This document shows, in pieces, positions 39,301-50,600 of a stretch of 64,000 bases of DNA. The notes beneath the pieces are model-generated. The model searched no databases and was not told the DNA's origin. It saw only the letters and a program-made list of their open reading frames with translations. The stretch lies in assembly GCA_963082975.1 (NCBI GenBank), contig OY720345.1:33550611-33614610 (forward strand), read 5' to 3'. Each line of letters begins with the position of its first letter. The stretch's first letter is position 1. Both the position numbers and the translations under genes were made by a program. This stretch comes from Labia minor (lineage: Eukaryota > Arthropoda > Insecta > Dermaptera > Spongiphoridae).

Positions 39301-42300
39301 AAATGACTTTGCCCTTTTCTATACTTAATATACTATTTATTTCGACAAGTTATATTTTTATTATATATCCCTAGGATGAAACGAGTAAAAGAAAGTGGTG
39401 CGACATTTAGAAAGAAAAGGAAGAGAAGGGAGGAAATACAGACTAAAAATACTGGAGCACTACTCAAATATATCTCCCATGAGTCTTCTAGTTCTTTTAG
39501 TATTGTTCCCTCAAGTACTGGCGAAGAAGCACCCCTCGAAGGCGAAAAAATATTTTCCAATGTTGTTGAAGAGGAAAGACCTGCTTCACATACTGGCGAA
39601 GAAGTAGAAAGTTCATCAAGTTCTGATGAAGAATCTGCTGCACAAATTATTCCGTCTATTTCTATGAAAGATATTGGATTATGGCCTAACAAAATTGAAG
39701 ACAATACAAGAGTATTTCTGGTACGTCAATGTCCCTTTGCAATTCAAAATTTGGACGCCGACTTCAGCGAAGGAGCAAAACGTCCTGGTAATACAATTAA
39801 AGCCAAAGGTGAAACAAGAAAACTGAGTCAGGACTGGTTTTTTCAAATTTTGCCTAATGGCGAAAAGCTCTTAAGATCGTGGATGGTATATTCACCATCG
39901 AAGAAAAGTATTTATTGTTTCTGCTGCAAACTGTTTGATAATCTTTGTCAAACAGATTTTAATACGGAAAATGGTTTTAACAAATGGTGGAAACTTAATC
40001 CCAAAATTAGTCAACACGAGGTGAACCAACTGCACATTCGATCATATTCCAAATGGAAGGAATTAGAAATAAGACTTGGACGTGGCGCAACTATTGACAA
40101 ACTACAACAACAGAATATTGATAAAGAAATAAAAAAATGGAAGGAAATTCTAACAAGAATACTTGATATAATTAGATTCTTAGCAAAACAAAATTTGGCG
40201 TTTCGAGGACATCGTGAAAGTGTTCATCAGGAAAACATCGATTCAATGGAAAATAGAGGAAATTTTCTTGAGCTTGTTGACTTATTGGCTAAGTACGACC
40301 CAGTATTACGAGAACACGTAGTAAAAATTAAGATGGGTAATAAATTTAGTATCTCTTATTTGTCGCCGAAGATTCAGAACGAATTCATAGAGCTATTGGG
40401 AGGCGCAGTCAGAAAAACAATTATGGATCAAATAAAGCAGGCTAAATACTTTTGTATTATATTTGACAGCACTCCTGACATTTCACACAAAGATCAAACC
40501 AGTCAAATTATTAGATATGTAGTTATTGATAGCAGCGAAGTTAAAGTTGTAGAATCATTTATTGACTTTGTAGAAACTAAAGGAAAAACTGCTGAGGAAA
40601 TCACAGATATGATTTTAACGAAATTAGAAAATGACGGTTTAGATATAAAAAATTGCAGAGGACAGGCTTACGATAATGCTCCCGTCATGGCAGGAAAGCA
40701 CAGTGGTGTTCAAACTCGTATTAAAGAAATAAATCCAAATGCAGAATTTGTAGCATGTACAAATCATTCTTTAAACTTGGCATGTTTACACGCAGCTTCT
40801 ACAGCTATCAATTCCATCACATTTTTTGGAACTATCGAACAGTTGTTTTCGTTGTTTTCTTCTTCCACTCATAGATGGAATGTTTTACTTTCTGTCACTG
40901 GTCAAGGTGTTAAACGCAGTGTAGAAACTCGCTGGAGCGCTAGAGCTGCAGCGGTAACTATAGTAAAAAAACATTTTTTTTACATTTTAAGCGCTTTGAA
41001 AAAATTGACATCTGAAGAAGAAAATAATAAAACGAGATCAGATGCTGGAATATTACTCAATTCTATGCAATCTTTTTCTTTTCTTTGTTACCTTCATTTA
41101 TGGGAACCCGTCTTTTTGGAAATTAATGACGCTCAAAAATACCTGCAAATAAAAGGGTTAAATGTCCACCAATGCCATATAAAACTAAATTCTTTGCAAA
41201 CACATTTCATGGAACAAAGAGATACGCTAGTACAAAACGCTGTTATAGCAGCCAAAATAATTTGTGAAGAGTTGGAGATATCGACTGAGCGTCGAGTTAG
41301 AAGGAGAAAAAATATGAGTGGGGAAAATTCGCGAGACGTGGTGCTATCCTTAGAAGAAGAAGTACGAAGAGAAATGTTTTCATCTATGGACAGAATTATA
41401 AAGGAAATAAAAGAACGCTTCGATCAGGTGCATGGCCTTGCAAGAAAATATGCGTGTATAATACCGTGTAACCTACTAAATGAAGAATTTGAATGTCAAA
41501 TAAATGACTTGATTGACATTGATAAAGAACAGTTCCATATTGAAAGAAAAAGGTTCCAGGTTTTTATGGCTGTACCTACACTAAAAGAAGAGGCAAAACA
41601 TTGGAAAAACGGGGAGAAGGGCCCTCTTGATCTGCTAAAATTTATTCAGCAGTATAGGTTGGAAAATTCTGTTCCCAACATTGTCATTTTGTTAAGAATT
41701 TTTTTAACAATTTCAATCAGTGTCGCTAGTTGCAAAAGAAGCTTCTCAAAATTGAAGTTGATAAAAAATTATCTTCGTTCTACAATGAGTCAAATAAGAC
41801 TACAAAATCTTGCAATATTATCAATAGACAAAGAAATTACAAATAATATAAATTTTGAGAGCATTATACACGATTTTTCTAGTATGAAAGCTAGAAAATT
41901 AAATATTATATAAATATGTGTAAAAAAATTTACTCTGTGAATTAATTAATATTGATTAAATAACTTAATAATTTATTTATGTGTATTAATTTATAAAAAC
42001 CACTATTTGATTGACTTATAATAGAAAGGGCGGCAAACTGGAGACCGCACCGGGCGGCAAAAGTTCTAGGTACGCCACTGATTTAGTTTAATATAATTTA
42101 ATTAACCTAAAGCCGGCTCCACACATGCGGTGTTTGTCAAATAACGAATATTTACCAAATACCGAGCCAAGCACAGGGCAAGTAACCCATCCACACATGC
42201 GATGTTTGCCAAATATCAAGGAAAACACCGCATGTGTGGAGCCGCCTTAATATCAAGTGAAATAAAATCTTGTAAAATGAGAAAAGGCCAAAATAAATGA

Positions 42301-45300
42301 TAATAGTCATAATAATAAAAGATTGTTAGAAGTATAAAAATTTTTGATTATTCATTATCTATAAAGAAAAATAAAAAGCTAATACGCTATTAAATATTAT
42401 AATGAATCCAAATTATTATTTTTTTTTTGTTTAATTTCAAAAATATTAGCTTATTTCAAAAGATTATCTGATAAAACATTAGAATAAATAACAATTATAT
42501 TACTAATAGAAAATATATTTATTTATTTTTTAAGATTATTATTTTAATATTATTCTTATTTATAATCAATTAGAAGTAATTGTTTTTATAAATTTCAATT
42601 GATAAAATTGGTTTAGTTTGCCTTCAGGCTCAATGGTTTAAGGATAATATTCCAACTATTTATGGATGTCCAATGACTAATGGAAATATGTACCGATTTG
42701 AGAAGGCCGTTTTTAGATGGGGTCCTAACGATCAAATGGGAAGCGAACATACCATAAATCATCGGCGATATGCTCTTGAGGTTAGTAATATCAGAAATAT
42801 TTTGAAGCATATTCCAGAACAAAAACTTTTCCTTTTCAACATCCGGTAATATAGAAAATAAAATAATCAACGAAAAGCATGCATAAATATTAATTTATTA
42901 TAATTATTTTGTATTATTAAATATTAGTATAATAATTTTTTTCAATAATTATTACAAATTTATATTAATTAATTATATTTATGATTTTTAGCAAATCTAG
43001 CTCTTCATTAAAATAACAAAATAAATAAAAAATATAATAAAACTATATCTATTAAATAATTTTAAAACTTATAAATAGATTTTATTTTTGAAATTTAACC
43101 CATTTTTCTATTCTCAACCAAATTTTAAATCAGTATCAGTTAATCGCCTATTTTTATAATATTATAGATAACCAAAGATATCTCAAGGCAATGCGGGTTG
43201 CTTATTCCAATCATTTAGGCGTTTTTTTCTCAAATCTGTAAAATTGTAAAAAATAAAATTGAGATTTTTCACCATAATTAGCCCTGTCTATAAATTTCAT
43301 TAAAATTTATCTTACTAATTTAATTTTATCAATTATTTTATGGGTCCTTGGAATCTAAATCAATTTTAGCCAGTTTACACCTTTATTTTGTTCATTCCTT
43401 CTAATTAATTTAAATAATATATTTTTGTGAACTTGGTAAGGTTTAAATATCCATCCTTCACAGTAGTAAAGCATTTTATTACTGTTATAATATTATATTT
43501 ATTTGTAAAAAAATTAAAAGCGTAAAATACTTATGTCCCTACACATCGGACTCAACACTTACATAGTAGGTCCTTCATAAAAACATTCTGAATATATAAT
43601 TGAATATACATTATTTTTATAAAGTTATTTCAAATAAATTGAACTTCAATTTCAAAAGAAATTTTTCATATTTATATATCAAATAAAATCTATTATTATA
43701 CATAATTTTATTTGTTAATTAAATTCAATTAAAATCATTTGTAGTTTGTTCTGATAATTTTCATTTCAAATATTAAATATACCAACCTACAACTCATCCT
43801 TTTCATTTAATAAATATTAAGTTTACTCATGTTTTTTTTTACTTTTTAGATTCAATTAATTCATAGAAATACTAATCCTAATAATTCTGATTTAGAGGAA
43901 GATGAGGAAGCTTTTTTGATAATTTCCAGCTTATTTCAGGTAATATTTCATGAATTCAAAATGAAAATATGTATAATTGATTTTCTATCTCCATTATTTT
44001 TAAATAAATTGTAATTGTTTTACATTATGAAAATTAAAAATAAGAAATGTTTCATTTTCTTACCCAGCAGGTTATTAAATGATTAATATGGTTTGGTAAT
44101 GAAAAGAAACAAAATTACGTTGTAATCAATAATATTAGTACTACTTTTTAATATCTAATTTTCTAACGTTATTTTGATTATATTCTGCTTTTCTGTTCTA
44201 ATATGTTAAAACTTGAACAACCATCGATTTTCCATTTCTCCTAGTTTTAATTCTTAGTTAAGTCCATAATAAAATGTATATTTGATGTAATTTTCTAGAT
44301 TACTTTAGCTGACAATCCTTATCTTGAAAGGATAATTGCTTTGAGTAATCAAATCAAAAAACCAGGAGCGACTTGTAATTTAGAACCATTTCCTCTTAAT
44401 TGGTTGATAGAGCCTTTATCAAAGGGTTTATTCTTCTACAAGGGCTCATTCACTGAACCACCGTGCGAAGAATGTGTGGTTTGGTTAATCAATCCCAATC
44501 CACGTGCCATCTCCTCTCGTCAGGTAAAAAGAACTTATATTATTAGGAAGGGAAGGTATTGTTTTCACACCAAATTTCACATGTAGAGATTTTTATATAT
44601 CTCCACGAATCATGCATTTTGTTAACCGAAAAAAGTATTTTTAGCATCATGTCTGTCCTTCTGTCCGTTCGTCCGTCGTGAGATCGTATAGCGTGTATAG
44701 CTTAACGGCTTAACGGATTTTGATAAAATTTGGTATATTTACTTAATGCATCAGTAGCATGAATTCATCAACTTTTGGTCTATATCCGGAAATCGGAAGT
44801 GGTAGTTTACAAAGTATTAATTTTAATACATTGTCGGAAAATATTTCACTTAGTACTTAATAATTGAGTAATTAAACTAAAATTATAAAAACCAAGATAT
44901 TATAATTTAGTCATTTTAATTCAAGTTTTAAAAATATTATTTTTTGATACTATATATAAATATAATGTTGTTTGGAAATTAATTTATTTCAAATCGTCGG
45001 TCGGTTCTGTGCCTAGCTATTTTTTATTTAAAATTAAAAAAAATGTTAAATGCTGTTTTTACTCTCAACATAATGGGAAGGAATAAAGAAAATAAATAAT
45101 AGAGATAGCAATTTATTTCAAATTATTCGGTCGGTTCTGTGCCTAGCTATAGCACATATTTTTACCGACCGACGATAGTAAGGGAGGTATTGATTCATAG
45201 GATTGTAGCTTCTTGAAATTCTCTTGATATATATTATTTCCTTGCATGTCTCTATAATTTTTATCCAAAGTTTTTCTAATTTAATGTAATTATTATTTTC

Positions 45301-45435
45301 TTAATAAATTTATAGATTTCATTTAAATTGCAGATGTCAATGCTTCGAAGGGTCCACTCCAATGATGGTTTAATGGTTGTTAATTCTCGACCAGTTCAAA
45401 AACTCAATTCAAGAGAAATTATTTATCTACAATAA
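33319..45435 (+). CDS. Carbonic anhydrase-related protein (acatalytic), six coding exons
   Basis: Exons: 33319-33400, 33861-34022, 42617-42780, 43850-43939, 44299-44523, 45334-45435. All introns are GT-AG and all phases match, giving 274 residues, about one alpha-CA domain. Visible CA motifs are GPPTW and QSPINI (exon 2), NTGHT, FRWG and GSEHTINH (exon 3), QLIHRNT (exon 4) and YKGSFTEPPCEE (exon 5). Aligned to human CA2, the zinc ligands H94, H96 and H119 are V113, R115 and Q138, so zinc binding and CO2 hydration should be lost. Such CARPs are known as binding or regulatory proteins. The start is the ATG at 33319. The frame upstream is open and hydrophobic through a candidate 5' exon ending at 33236 (donor GTAAGT), but I found no ATG there, so an N-terminal extension remains possible. 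Intron 2 (8.6 kb) holds hAT elements and intron 5 a Rep-2 fragment. No stops or frameshifts, so it looks functional. Confidence 0.88.
34813..35607. mobile_element. hAT-like MITE (TAGGGACAC ends) carrying a piece of another hAT
   Basis: TIRs TAGGGACAC / GTGTCCCTA with 8-bp duplications ATCATGAG (34805-34812, 35608-35615). Both arms contain many CGATAC/GTATCG half-sites. The centre, about 34900-35356, is unrelated. It is an inverted, internally deleted derivative of the 6.3-kb hAT family: the inverse of its right end (41925-42073) followed by the inverse of its internal segment 37340-37656. Confidence 0.82.
37958..39251. mobile_element. Non-autonomous hAT element nested in the 6.3-kb hAT
   Basis: Ends are TAGAGATGCAACGAAT and its inverse ATTCGTTGCATCTCTA, flanked by perfect 8-bp duplications TTACGTAT (37950-37957, 39252-39259). 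Both ends are packed with copies of the palindrome CCGAATATTCGG and half-sites GGCCGAATA, typical of subterminal transposase-binding repeats. The interior is AT-rich with no coding capacity. It sits upstream of the host element's transposase frame. Confidence 0.9.
39376..41913 (+). CDS. hAT-superfamily transposase, intact (845 aa, TTF-type zinc finger)
   Basis: An uninterrupted 845-codon reading frame inside a TIR-bounded hAT element. It has an acidic, serine-rich N-terminus (about 40-110). A TTF-type zinc finger follows (about 150-230; WFFQILPNGEKLLRSW, then Cys-Phe-Cys-Cys-Lys-Leu-Phe), then a DUF4371-type core from about 230. Core motifs are FDSTPDISHKDQ (first catalytic Asp), YDNAPVMAGKHSG and CTNHSLNL, with ETRWSAR further on. 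The C-terminus is the hAT dimerisation block (CKRSFSKLKLIKNYLRSTMS, LAILSI). Similar to ZMYM1-like and 52 kDa-repressor-like proteins that derive from hAT transposases. The usual CERSFS Glu is Lys here. The ATG at 39376 lies just after a possible acceptor (CCCTAG), so a 5' exon is possible. It lies in the sense direction in CARP intron 2. The open frame suggests recent activity. Confidence 0.93.
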   Translation: MKRVKESGATFRKKRKRREEIQTKNTGALLKYISHESSSSFSIVPSSTGEEAPLEGEKIFSNVVEEERPASHTGEEVESSSSSDEESAAQIIPSISMKDIGLWPNKIEDNTRVFLVRQCPFAIQNLDADFSEGAKRPGNTIKAKGETRKLSQDWFFQILPNGEKLLRSWMVYSPSKKSIYCFCCKLFDNLCQTDFNTENGFNKWWKLNPKISQHEVNQLHIRSYSKWKELEIRLGRGATIDKLQQQNIDKEIKKWKEILTRILDIIRFLAKQNLAFRGHRESVHQENIDSMENRGNFLELVDLLAKYDPVLREHVVKIKMGNKFSISYLSPKIQNEFIELLGGAVRKTIMDQIKQAKYFCIIFDSTPDISHKDQTSQIIRYVVIDSSEVKVVESFIDFVETKGKTAEEITDMILTKLENDGLDIKNCRGQAYDNAPVMAGKHSGVQTRIKEINPNAEFVACTNHSLNLACLHAASTAINSITFFGTIEQLFSLFSSSTHRWNVLLSVTGQGVKRSVETRWSARAAAVTIVKKHFFYILSALKKLTSEEENNKTRSDAGILLNSMQSFSFLCYLHLWEPVFLEINDAQKYLQIKGLNVHQCHIKLNSLQTHFMEQRDTLVQNAVIAAKIICEELEISTERRVRRRKNMSGENSRDVVLSLEEEVRREMFSSMDRIIKEIKERFDQVHGLARKYACIIPCNLLNEEFECQINDLIDIDKEQFHIERKRFQVFMAVPTLKEEAKHWKNGEKGPLDLLKFIQQYRLENSVPNIVILLRIFLTISISVASCKRSFSKLKLIKNYLRSTMSQIRLQNLAILSIDKEITNNINFESIIHDFSSMKARKLNII
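42110..42249. mobile_element. Short MITE with about 27-bp inverted termini
   Basis: Both ends read AAGCCGGCTCCACACATG... / inverse, with few mismatches, around a core of about 85 bp. The termini contain CACATGCGGTGTTT. It lies about 30 bp after the right end of the large hAT and about 370 bp before CARP exon 3. No coding capacity. Superfamily not certain; the flanks contain TTAA-like bases, but a target duplication is not clear. Confidence 0.7.
44544..45190 (+). repeat. Rep-2 fragments in CARP intron 5
   Basis: 44544-45030 runs from TAGGAAGGGAAGGTATTG through the (GTCC)n-type run to AAATCGTCGGTCGGTTCTG. 45110-45190 holds a second terminus (TTCGGTCGGTTCTG) followed by a fresh left end (ACCGACCGACGATAGTAAGG). 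The two pieces suggest recombination between copies. They sit between CARP exons 5 and 6. Confidence 0.72.
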
Positions 45436-45704
45436 AAAAAACAGACTGGGAATTACATATTTTTCACTATATATAAGATTTTCTGTTATATAAGTTATTT
45501 ATTTATGATGATAACAATTTTCTTTGTATTTATTTTAAGAAATATACAATAATTTTAATTTTTTTTTTTTTTTGTCAAATTCTTTATTTTTATAAAAATC
45601 TAATAATATACCCACCCATCTATCAGCACTATTTGTCTAGTTGTGCAAGGACGAACCTGACCTCAGTTCAATGCGATGTTGATAGTGCGACTTCGAAGTC
45701 TCAC

Positions 45705-45747
<43 letters not shown>

Positions 45748-46205
45748 TTTAGCTAGCATAATAAGATTAGATTAGATATAATATATATATTGTTTGGAAA
45801 TCAATTTTTTTCAAATCGTCGGTCGGTTCTGTGCCTGATTACGGCTCATTTCTTGGTTTTATTTTATTTTCTATTTAATCCGACACATATATACCATATA
45901 TAATATAAGGTAAAGTTGAGGAATATGCAGCACAATTCGGAATTTCTCAAATCTCAAACGATAATACCTATTATGACATGATTATTGATGTTAATGGAAT
46001 CTAGGACTATTACTCGTAGATACGTATAGAATAAAATAACATCTTTATCCTTAAAATAAGAAATACTAAATTTACAAAAATAAAAAAGTCAACTTTTCTC
46101 TATCTTTAAAGAGGTGGTGATATTGGGCAGTCGGTGTGGGGGAGATGGCTTATGGGAAAATACATGTGAAACAAATATACAAATTCATAAAGTCCGTTCC
46201 CTATA

Positions 46206-46832
46206 TAAGTTGACCTGTGGCCAGGTCCGAACCGACCGATGGTTTGAAGTAAATTAATTTTCAGCTACAGAAACAATTTCAAATAATTTTAATATATCTA
46301 TTAATGTAATAAAAAACAGATAGGCATATAACATAAATATTTTTAATTTTATTTTATTTATAATATATATGTAAGACCAGGACGTCATGAATGTCTGGAT
46401 GACGTCACATAATTTTAAATTAAGAAAAAACTAATAAAGATGATTTTTCTCGAGGATAAAACCAATACAAAGAGCATGATTCGTGGTGATAAATAAAAAA
46501 TCTCCTCATGTGAAATTTGGGGTGAAAATAACCCTTCCCTTCCTATCGTCGGTCGCTAATACTACCACTTCCGGTTTCCGGATTTGCACCAAAAGTTGAT
46601 CAATTCATCCTACTGATGCATTAAGTAAATATGCCAAATTTCATCAAAATCCGTTGAGCCGTTCAAACTGTACACATCTATAAGGACACACAGCAGACGG
46701 ACGAACAGACATCAAGCTAAAAATACTTTTTTTTTTGTTTAGAAAATGCATGATTCGTGGAGATATGTAAAAATCTCCACATGTGAAATTTGGTGTGAAA
46801 ACAATACCTCCCTTACTATCGTCGGTTGGTAA
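46206..46832 (-). repeat. Rep-2 element, complete, minus orientation
   Basis: Same module order as the 13.5-kb copy, read on the minus strand: TACCAACCGACGATAGTAAGG at 46832 down to the CGGTCGGTTCGGACCTGGCC end near 46206. It occupies the interval between the two convergent carbonic anhydrase genes. Confidence 0.78.
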
Positions 46833-47239
46833 AAAAGCATCGTAACCCTAACCGCATCATATACGTCGGTTTTACCTTATATTAGATAATATATTCATTT
46901 ATAAAAAAAATTGATGTTTAAAACAACTTCAATATTCAAATTAAAAATCTCTAATTTACAAATATCTTGTATTAATAATAATGCAATGGTTAATAGTTAA
47001 ATATTTATTTTTTCTTATTTATTTCTTTTACAGCAATAAAACTGTTTTCTAGAGTTTCAAAATTGAAGTTTACCTTCTTCTAACTTTTTCTATCTCAGAT
47101 AACATGATTAAACTTTTTAAGATTTAAATTTCGAGAGAATTGAAATGAGGGATGTCTTTTAAGTTTTGTATACTGGAACCCTGGAACATAAAGTGACAGT
47201 TTCACCAATGGCCCAATATTGAACATTGACCCAAATTTA

Positions 47240-47470
47240 TTAGTAGTTATTAGTAGAGCAGGTTAATAAATATGCTCCAATACATATAATGGCCCAGTCT
47301 GACCTTTATTGTTGTCCTCACTAAGTACGGGTGTAATAAAATCGGCAGTCACTCAGAAAAACATCACTGATGTACTCAAAATTATCAACCAAGATCGACA
47401 TGTTATATATTTTAAAAACATTGAGGCATCCATCATAGAAGATTTTAAAGACCTCAATTCAAAAGTATTT
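47240..47470 (+). pseudogene. Possible mariner transposase N-terminal fragment
   Basis: One frame reads KSAVTQKNITDVLKIINQDRHV, which resembles the helix-turn-helix linker of mariner transposases (variable, then SAVTPENI...I..DRRVT). No termini or catalytic residues are seen. It lies between the two convergent carbonic anhydrase genes. Weak, but codon-level similarity is better than its surroundings. Confidence 0.35.
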
Positions 47471-47610
47471 TCATGAGAATTTGTTAATAAAAAAATTTAA
47501 ACATTAAAATATATAATATTTATTAATTTTCTAAGAATAAAATTAATTTTAAAAACATTTTTCAATTTTTTTTTTTTTTGTAATTAAAATATAAAATTAG
47601 GATTGTTTTT

Positions 47611-50600
47611 TTATTTCCAAATTTTTTTATGTTTTTCTACCACCAAATAAACTTCTCTATCATTTCGGTCTTGAATTTCTCTGGCATTTCTTTCGTTTGA
47701 AGATAAACACAGTTCTTTAAATAAAGCTTCCTGTAAAACAAGTTCAATCTAAATGAGTGTGTGTGTTCATAATCTTATAAAATTCTTAAAATTTATTGTT
47801 TTTATAGGTAAACTCGAAAAAATGATATTAGAATAGTCTTAAAGGAAATAACAAAGCTGTAAAGATGGGGAGGGTGCAACATAATTTCTTCTGGTAAAAG
47901 AGCTAAATATTTATTTATATTTTAAACAATTTATTTATTATACAATTTTAAATAAATTTTTCTAGAAACAAATTTTAATATAAAAAAACTTGTCCTTTGA
48001 TCAAATCTATTAATAAAGAATGGATTGACTTTTTGGCGTTAACAGATGCCTAACAAAGACTATAATTGAATTAAACTCTGAAAATACAACTCGGATCAAA
48101 ACCTGAAATCAAATATCTGATCCCATCAACGTCATGAAAAGGTGATTCATTGAGTCCATGCTATTTAACTTGATAATGGACCAAATAATCGAACAACATT
48201 CCAAACACTTAGGATATATTATTTATTATTTATTTATTAAATTATTTGATAGCCCTTTGACTTTACAAAGGAATTGAATTCAATAATAAACTTTTAACTG
48301 TACTCAAAACAAAACAAAATACAAAAAAAGAAAAACAGAACACAAAGCAAAGTAAACTAAAAGTTATTAATTTAAACTTATATACACAATTTCATACGTT
48401 CATTCGATAAATGATCTAATCTTTAATACACTCTTCATAAATAAAAAAATGTCTCTCAATTTATCGCGGTTCACAATCTCCAGAATTTTTATCAAATTTT
48501 CCTCAACTGTTATATCTTCCTTCAGATAGTAGTTTCTCATTGGCTTGTATATTGGACATATGAACAACAGGTGAATCAGTCCCTTCTTTCATTAAATTGC
48601 ATAGGCTACAAATCACTGTTGTATCTATTTTATATTTAATACCTCGCTTATAAATATTTATAAACTTCGCACTCGCCACTCACGCTAACAGTTCTTATTT
48701 TGTCCAAACTAAATATGTTTCTAATACCAGGCGTGTTACTTTAAAATGCGGATTTTTTTCCAGTAGATGGTGGCGTCATAACTAGGGTTGCCATATTTTT
48801 TCGCGGACCAACCGGGACAGTTCTGTCTATTTTACTTTAGGTTTTCGGGATGTCGGTTTCGGGGGGGAGGGGGGGGGTTATGAAAACAGTAATGTAAAAA
48901 ACACTTAAAATATAGAATAGATAATAAGTATCCATACTTAGTGCAACAAAATTTGCATTTATTAAATCATTCTTTAATTTTTCCAGCGCTAAAGGTGCTA
49001 TTACATTTAATATTATAGCCTCACATTTGGTTTTTCCCAATGAAAATTTTGGTTCAAAAAATTTGTATTACTGTGTTACTTGCCAAAACGTTACTAATCA
49101 CACAAGAGCAGATTAATCATTCTCTTGATCTAATAATTTTGCTCAATTATTTCCAAGAAACTGTGCCCTGAATCGAAACCGGGACAATTTCAACAACCGG
49201 GCGGGACGCCGGGACAACCCATTATATTCGGGACTGTCCCGGCGAAACTGGGACGTATGGCAAGTCTAGTCATAACCAATATATCATTTTGTAGCTGTGA
49301 CAACAAGCTTCAAAACGCCATATTTGTTTAAACGTTTAAGACACGAGCTGATCTTGTTATTCAATCAGAAGAAAAAAGCAGCGGAGGCACATCGAATTCT
49401 TATAGAAACTTACGGTGTACATACTCTATTTGCCGACACTTGCGATCGGTGGTTTAAAAGATTCAGAAGTGGTGATTTCAATGTCAGTGACAAAAATTAA
49501 AATCGAAAAATGTGTACTTCGAGCTGCTGAAACATGGCGAAACAGTTAATATGGATCTCTACCGACAACAAATAATTAATTTGAATTATGCGTTGATCAA
49601 AAAACGACCAGAATCCAGAATGCGCTCGAAGGCATGGGAAAGTAATTTTGCTGCATGACATCGCACCTAGTCACACAGCAAGGACACTTTGGTAGCACTT
49701 GAATCGGAAATATTACCCCAACCTTCGTATTCACCGGACCTTGTTCCTTCCAACTATCATCTGTTTTTATCCATGGGACACGCACTTGTTGAGCAGTACT
49801 CCCATTCTTATGAAGTCGTCCAAAAATGACTGGTTTGACTCACGCGACGTTTAATTCTTTTGGAATGGCACTATAATTTAACTTCTAGATGGCAAAAATG
49901 TGCAGAAAGCGAGGGCCGATACTTTGAATAAAATATATCTTTCCATGTTTTCTAAATCGTTGTGTATTTTTAATGAAAAAATCCGCATTTTAAAGTTACA
50001 GACCTGGAAGATTCCTCCTCGATTTTTACTATTAAATCCTTTTAAAGTGGATTATATTTGAATTTCATTTCACGGTTGTAGTCCAATTGAAGCTTCATTT
50101 TTTTCCAATCCTCCATTATCATTGGTGAGAATTTTTTCCGTAATTTAGGATACATATTAGTCAGCATAATCAAATATTTATATTAATTTGGTGGATTGAT
50201 GTATACTTATTTTATACTTATACATGTACATAAGTGTATATTTTTACATCTAATTATAATGGCAATTATCAATTAAATCCAAGAATAGGACCTAACTTTT
50301 ATGAAATACTCATGCCATAGCTACATATTTTTTGATGTTCAGGTTACATCCTAATAATATAATTTTATTGTTGCAATGAAAATCTTACTTTTATTTATTT
50401 TATTCTTGATCCGTAATCTTTTCTTGAATAAAGAATTCCAAAAATCATCAACCCTTGTGGGAACAAACAATATTCCCATAGTATGCTAATTCGATGATGC
50501 AGTTCTGATAGCAGAAAGTGAAAATGATCTACAGACTCTTCCTTTAAAATTTGACGAAGCTGTTCTCTCCCTAAATATGAAGATCTCAATCGACAAAACC

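Larger units (their letters stand above)
35793..42080 (+). mobile_element. Full-length hAT transposon, 6.3 kb, 8-bp TSD
   Basis: Starts CAGTGGCGTACCTAG and ends with its inverse CTAGGTACGCCACTG. It is flanked by the identical 8-bp duplications ATTTAGTT (35785-35792 and 42081-42088). Both subterminal regions are GC-rich with CACCGGGCGGCA motifs. It carries the 845-residue transposase and a second, nested hAT element (37958-39251). The remaining left part (36000-37900) is AT-rich and non-coding, with two about 80-bp direct repeats at 36713 and 37116 and two GCTCGG hairpins near 37230-37340. Inserted in CARP intron 2. Confidence 0.93.
45436..47610. other. Intergenic space between convergent carbonic anhydrase genes
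   Basis: Holds an (AT)n run (about 45707-45742), a Rep-3-like end (TTTTAGCTAGCATAATAAG at about 45750), a Rep-2 terminus at about 45815-45830, the full Rep-2 copy, and the weak mariner fragment. No gene seen. Confidence 0.65.

Noticed and set aside
39333-39704. 123-residue minus-strand frame
   Set aside because: It is the antisense shadow of the serine/glutamate-rich start of the hAT transposase.
42613-42870. 85-residue minus-strand frame
   Set aside because: Antisense of CARP exon 3, which is supported by family motifs on the plus strand.
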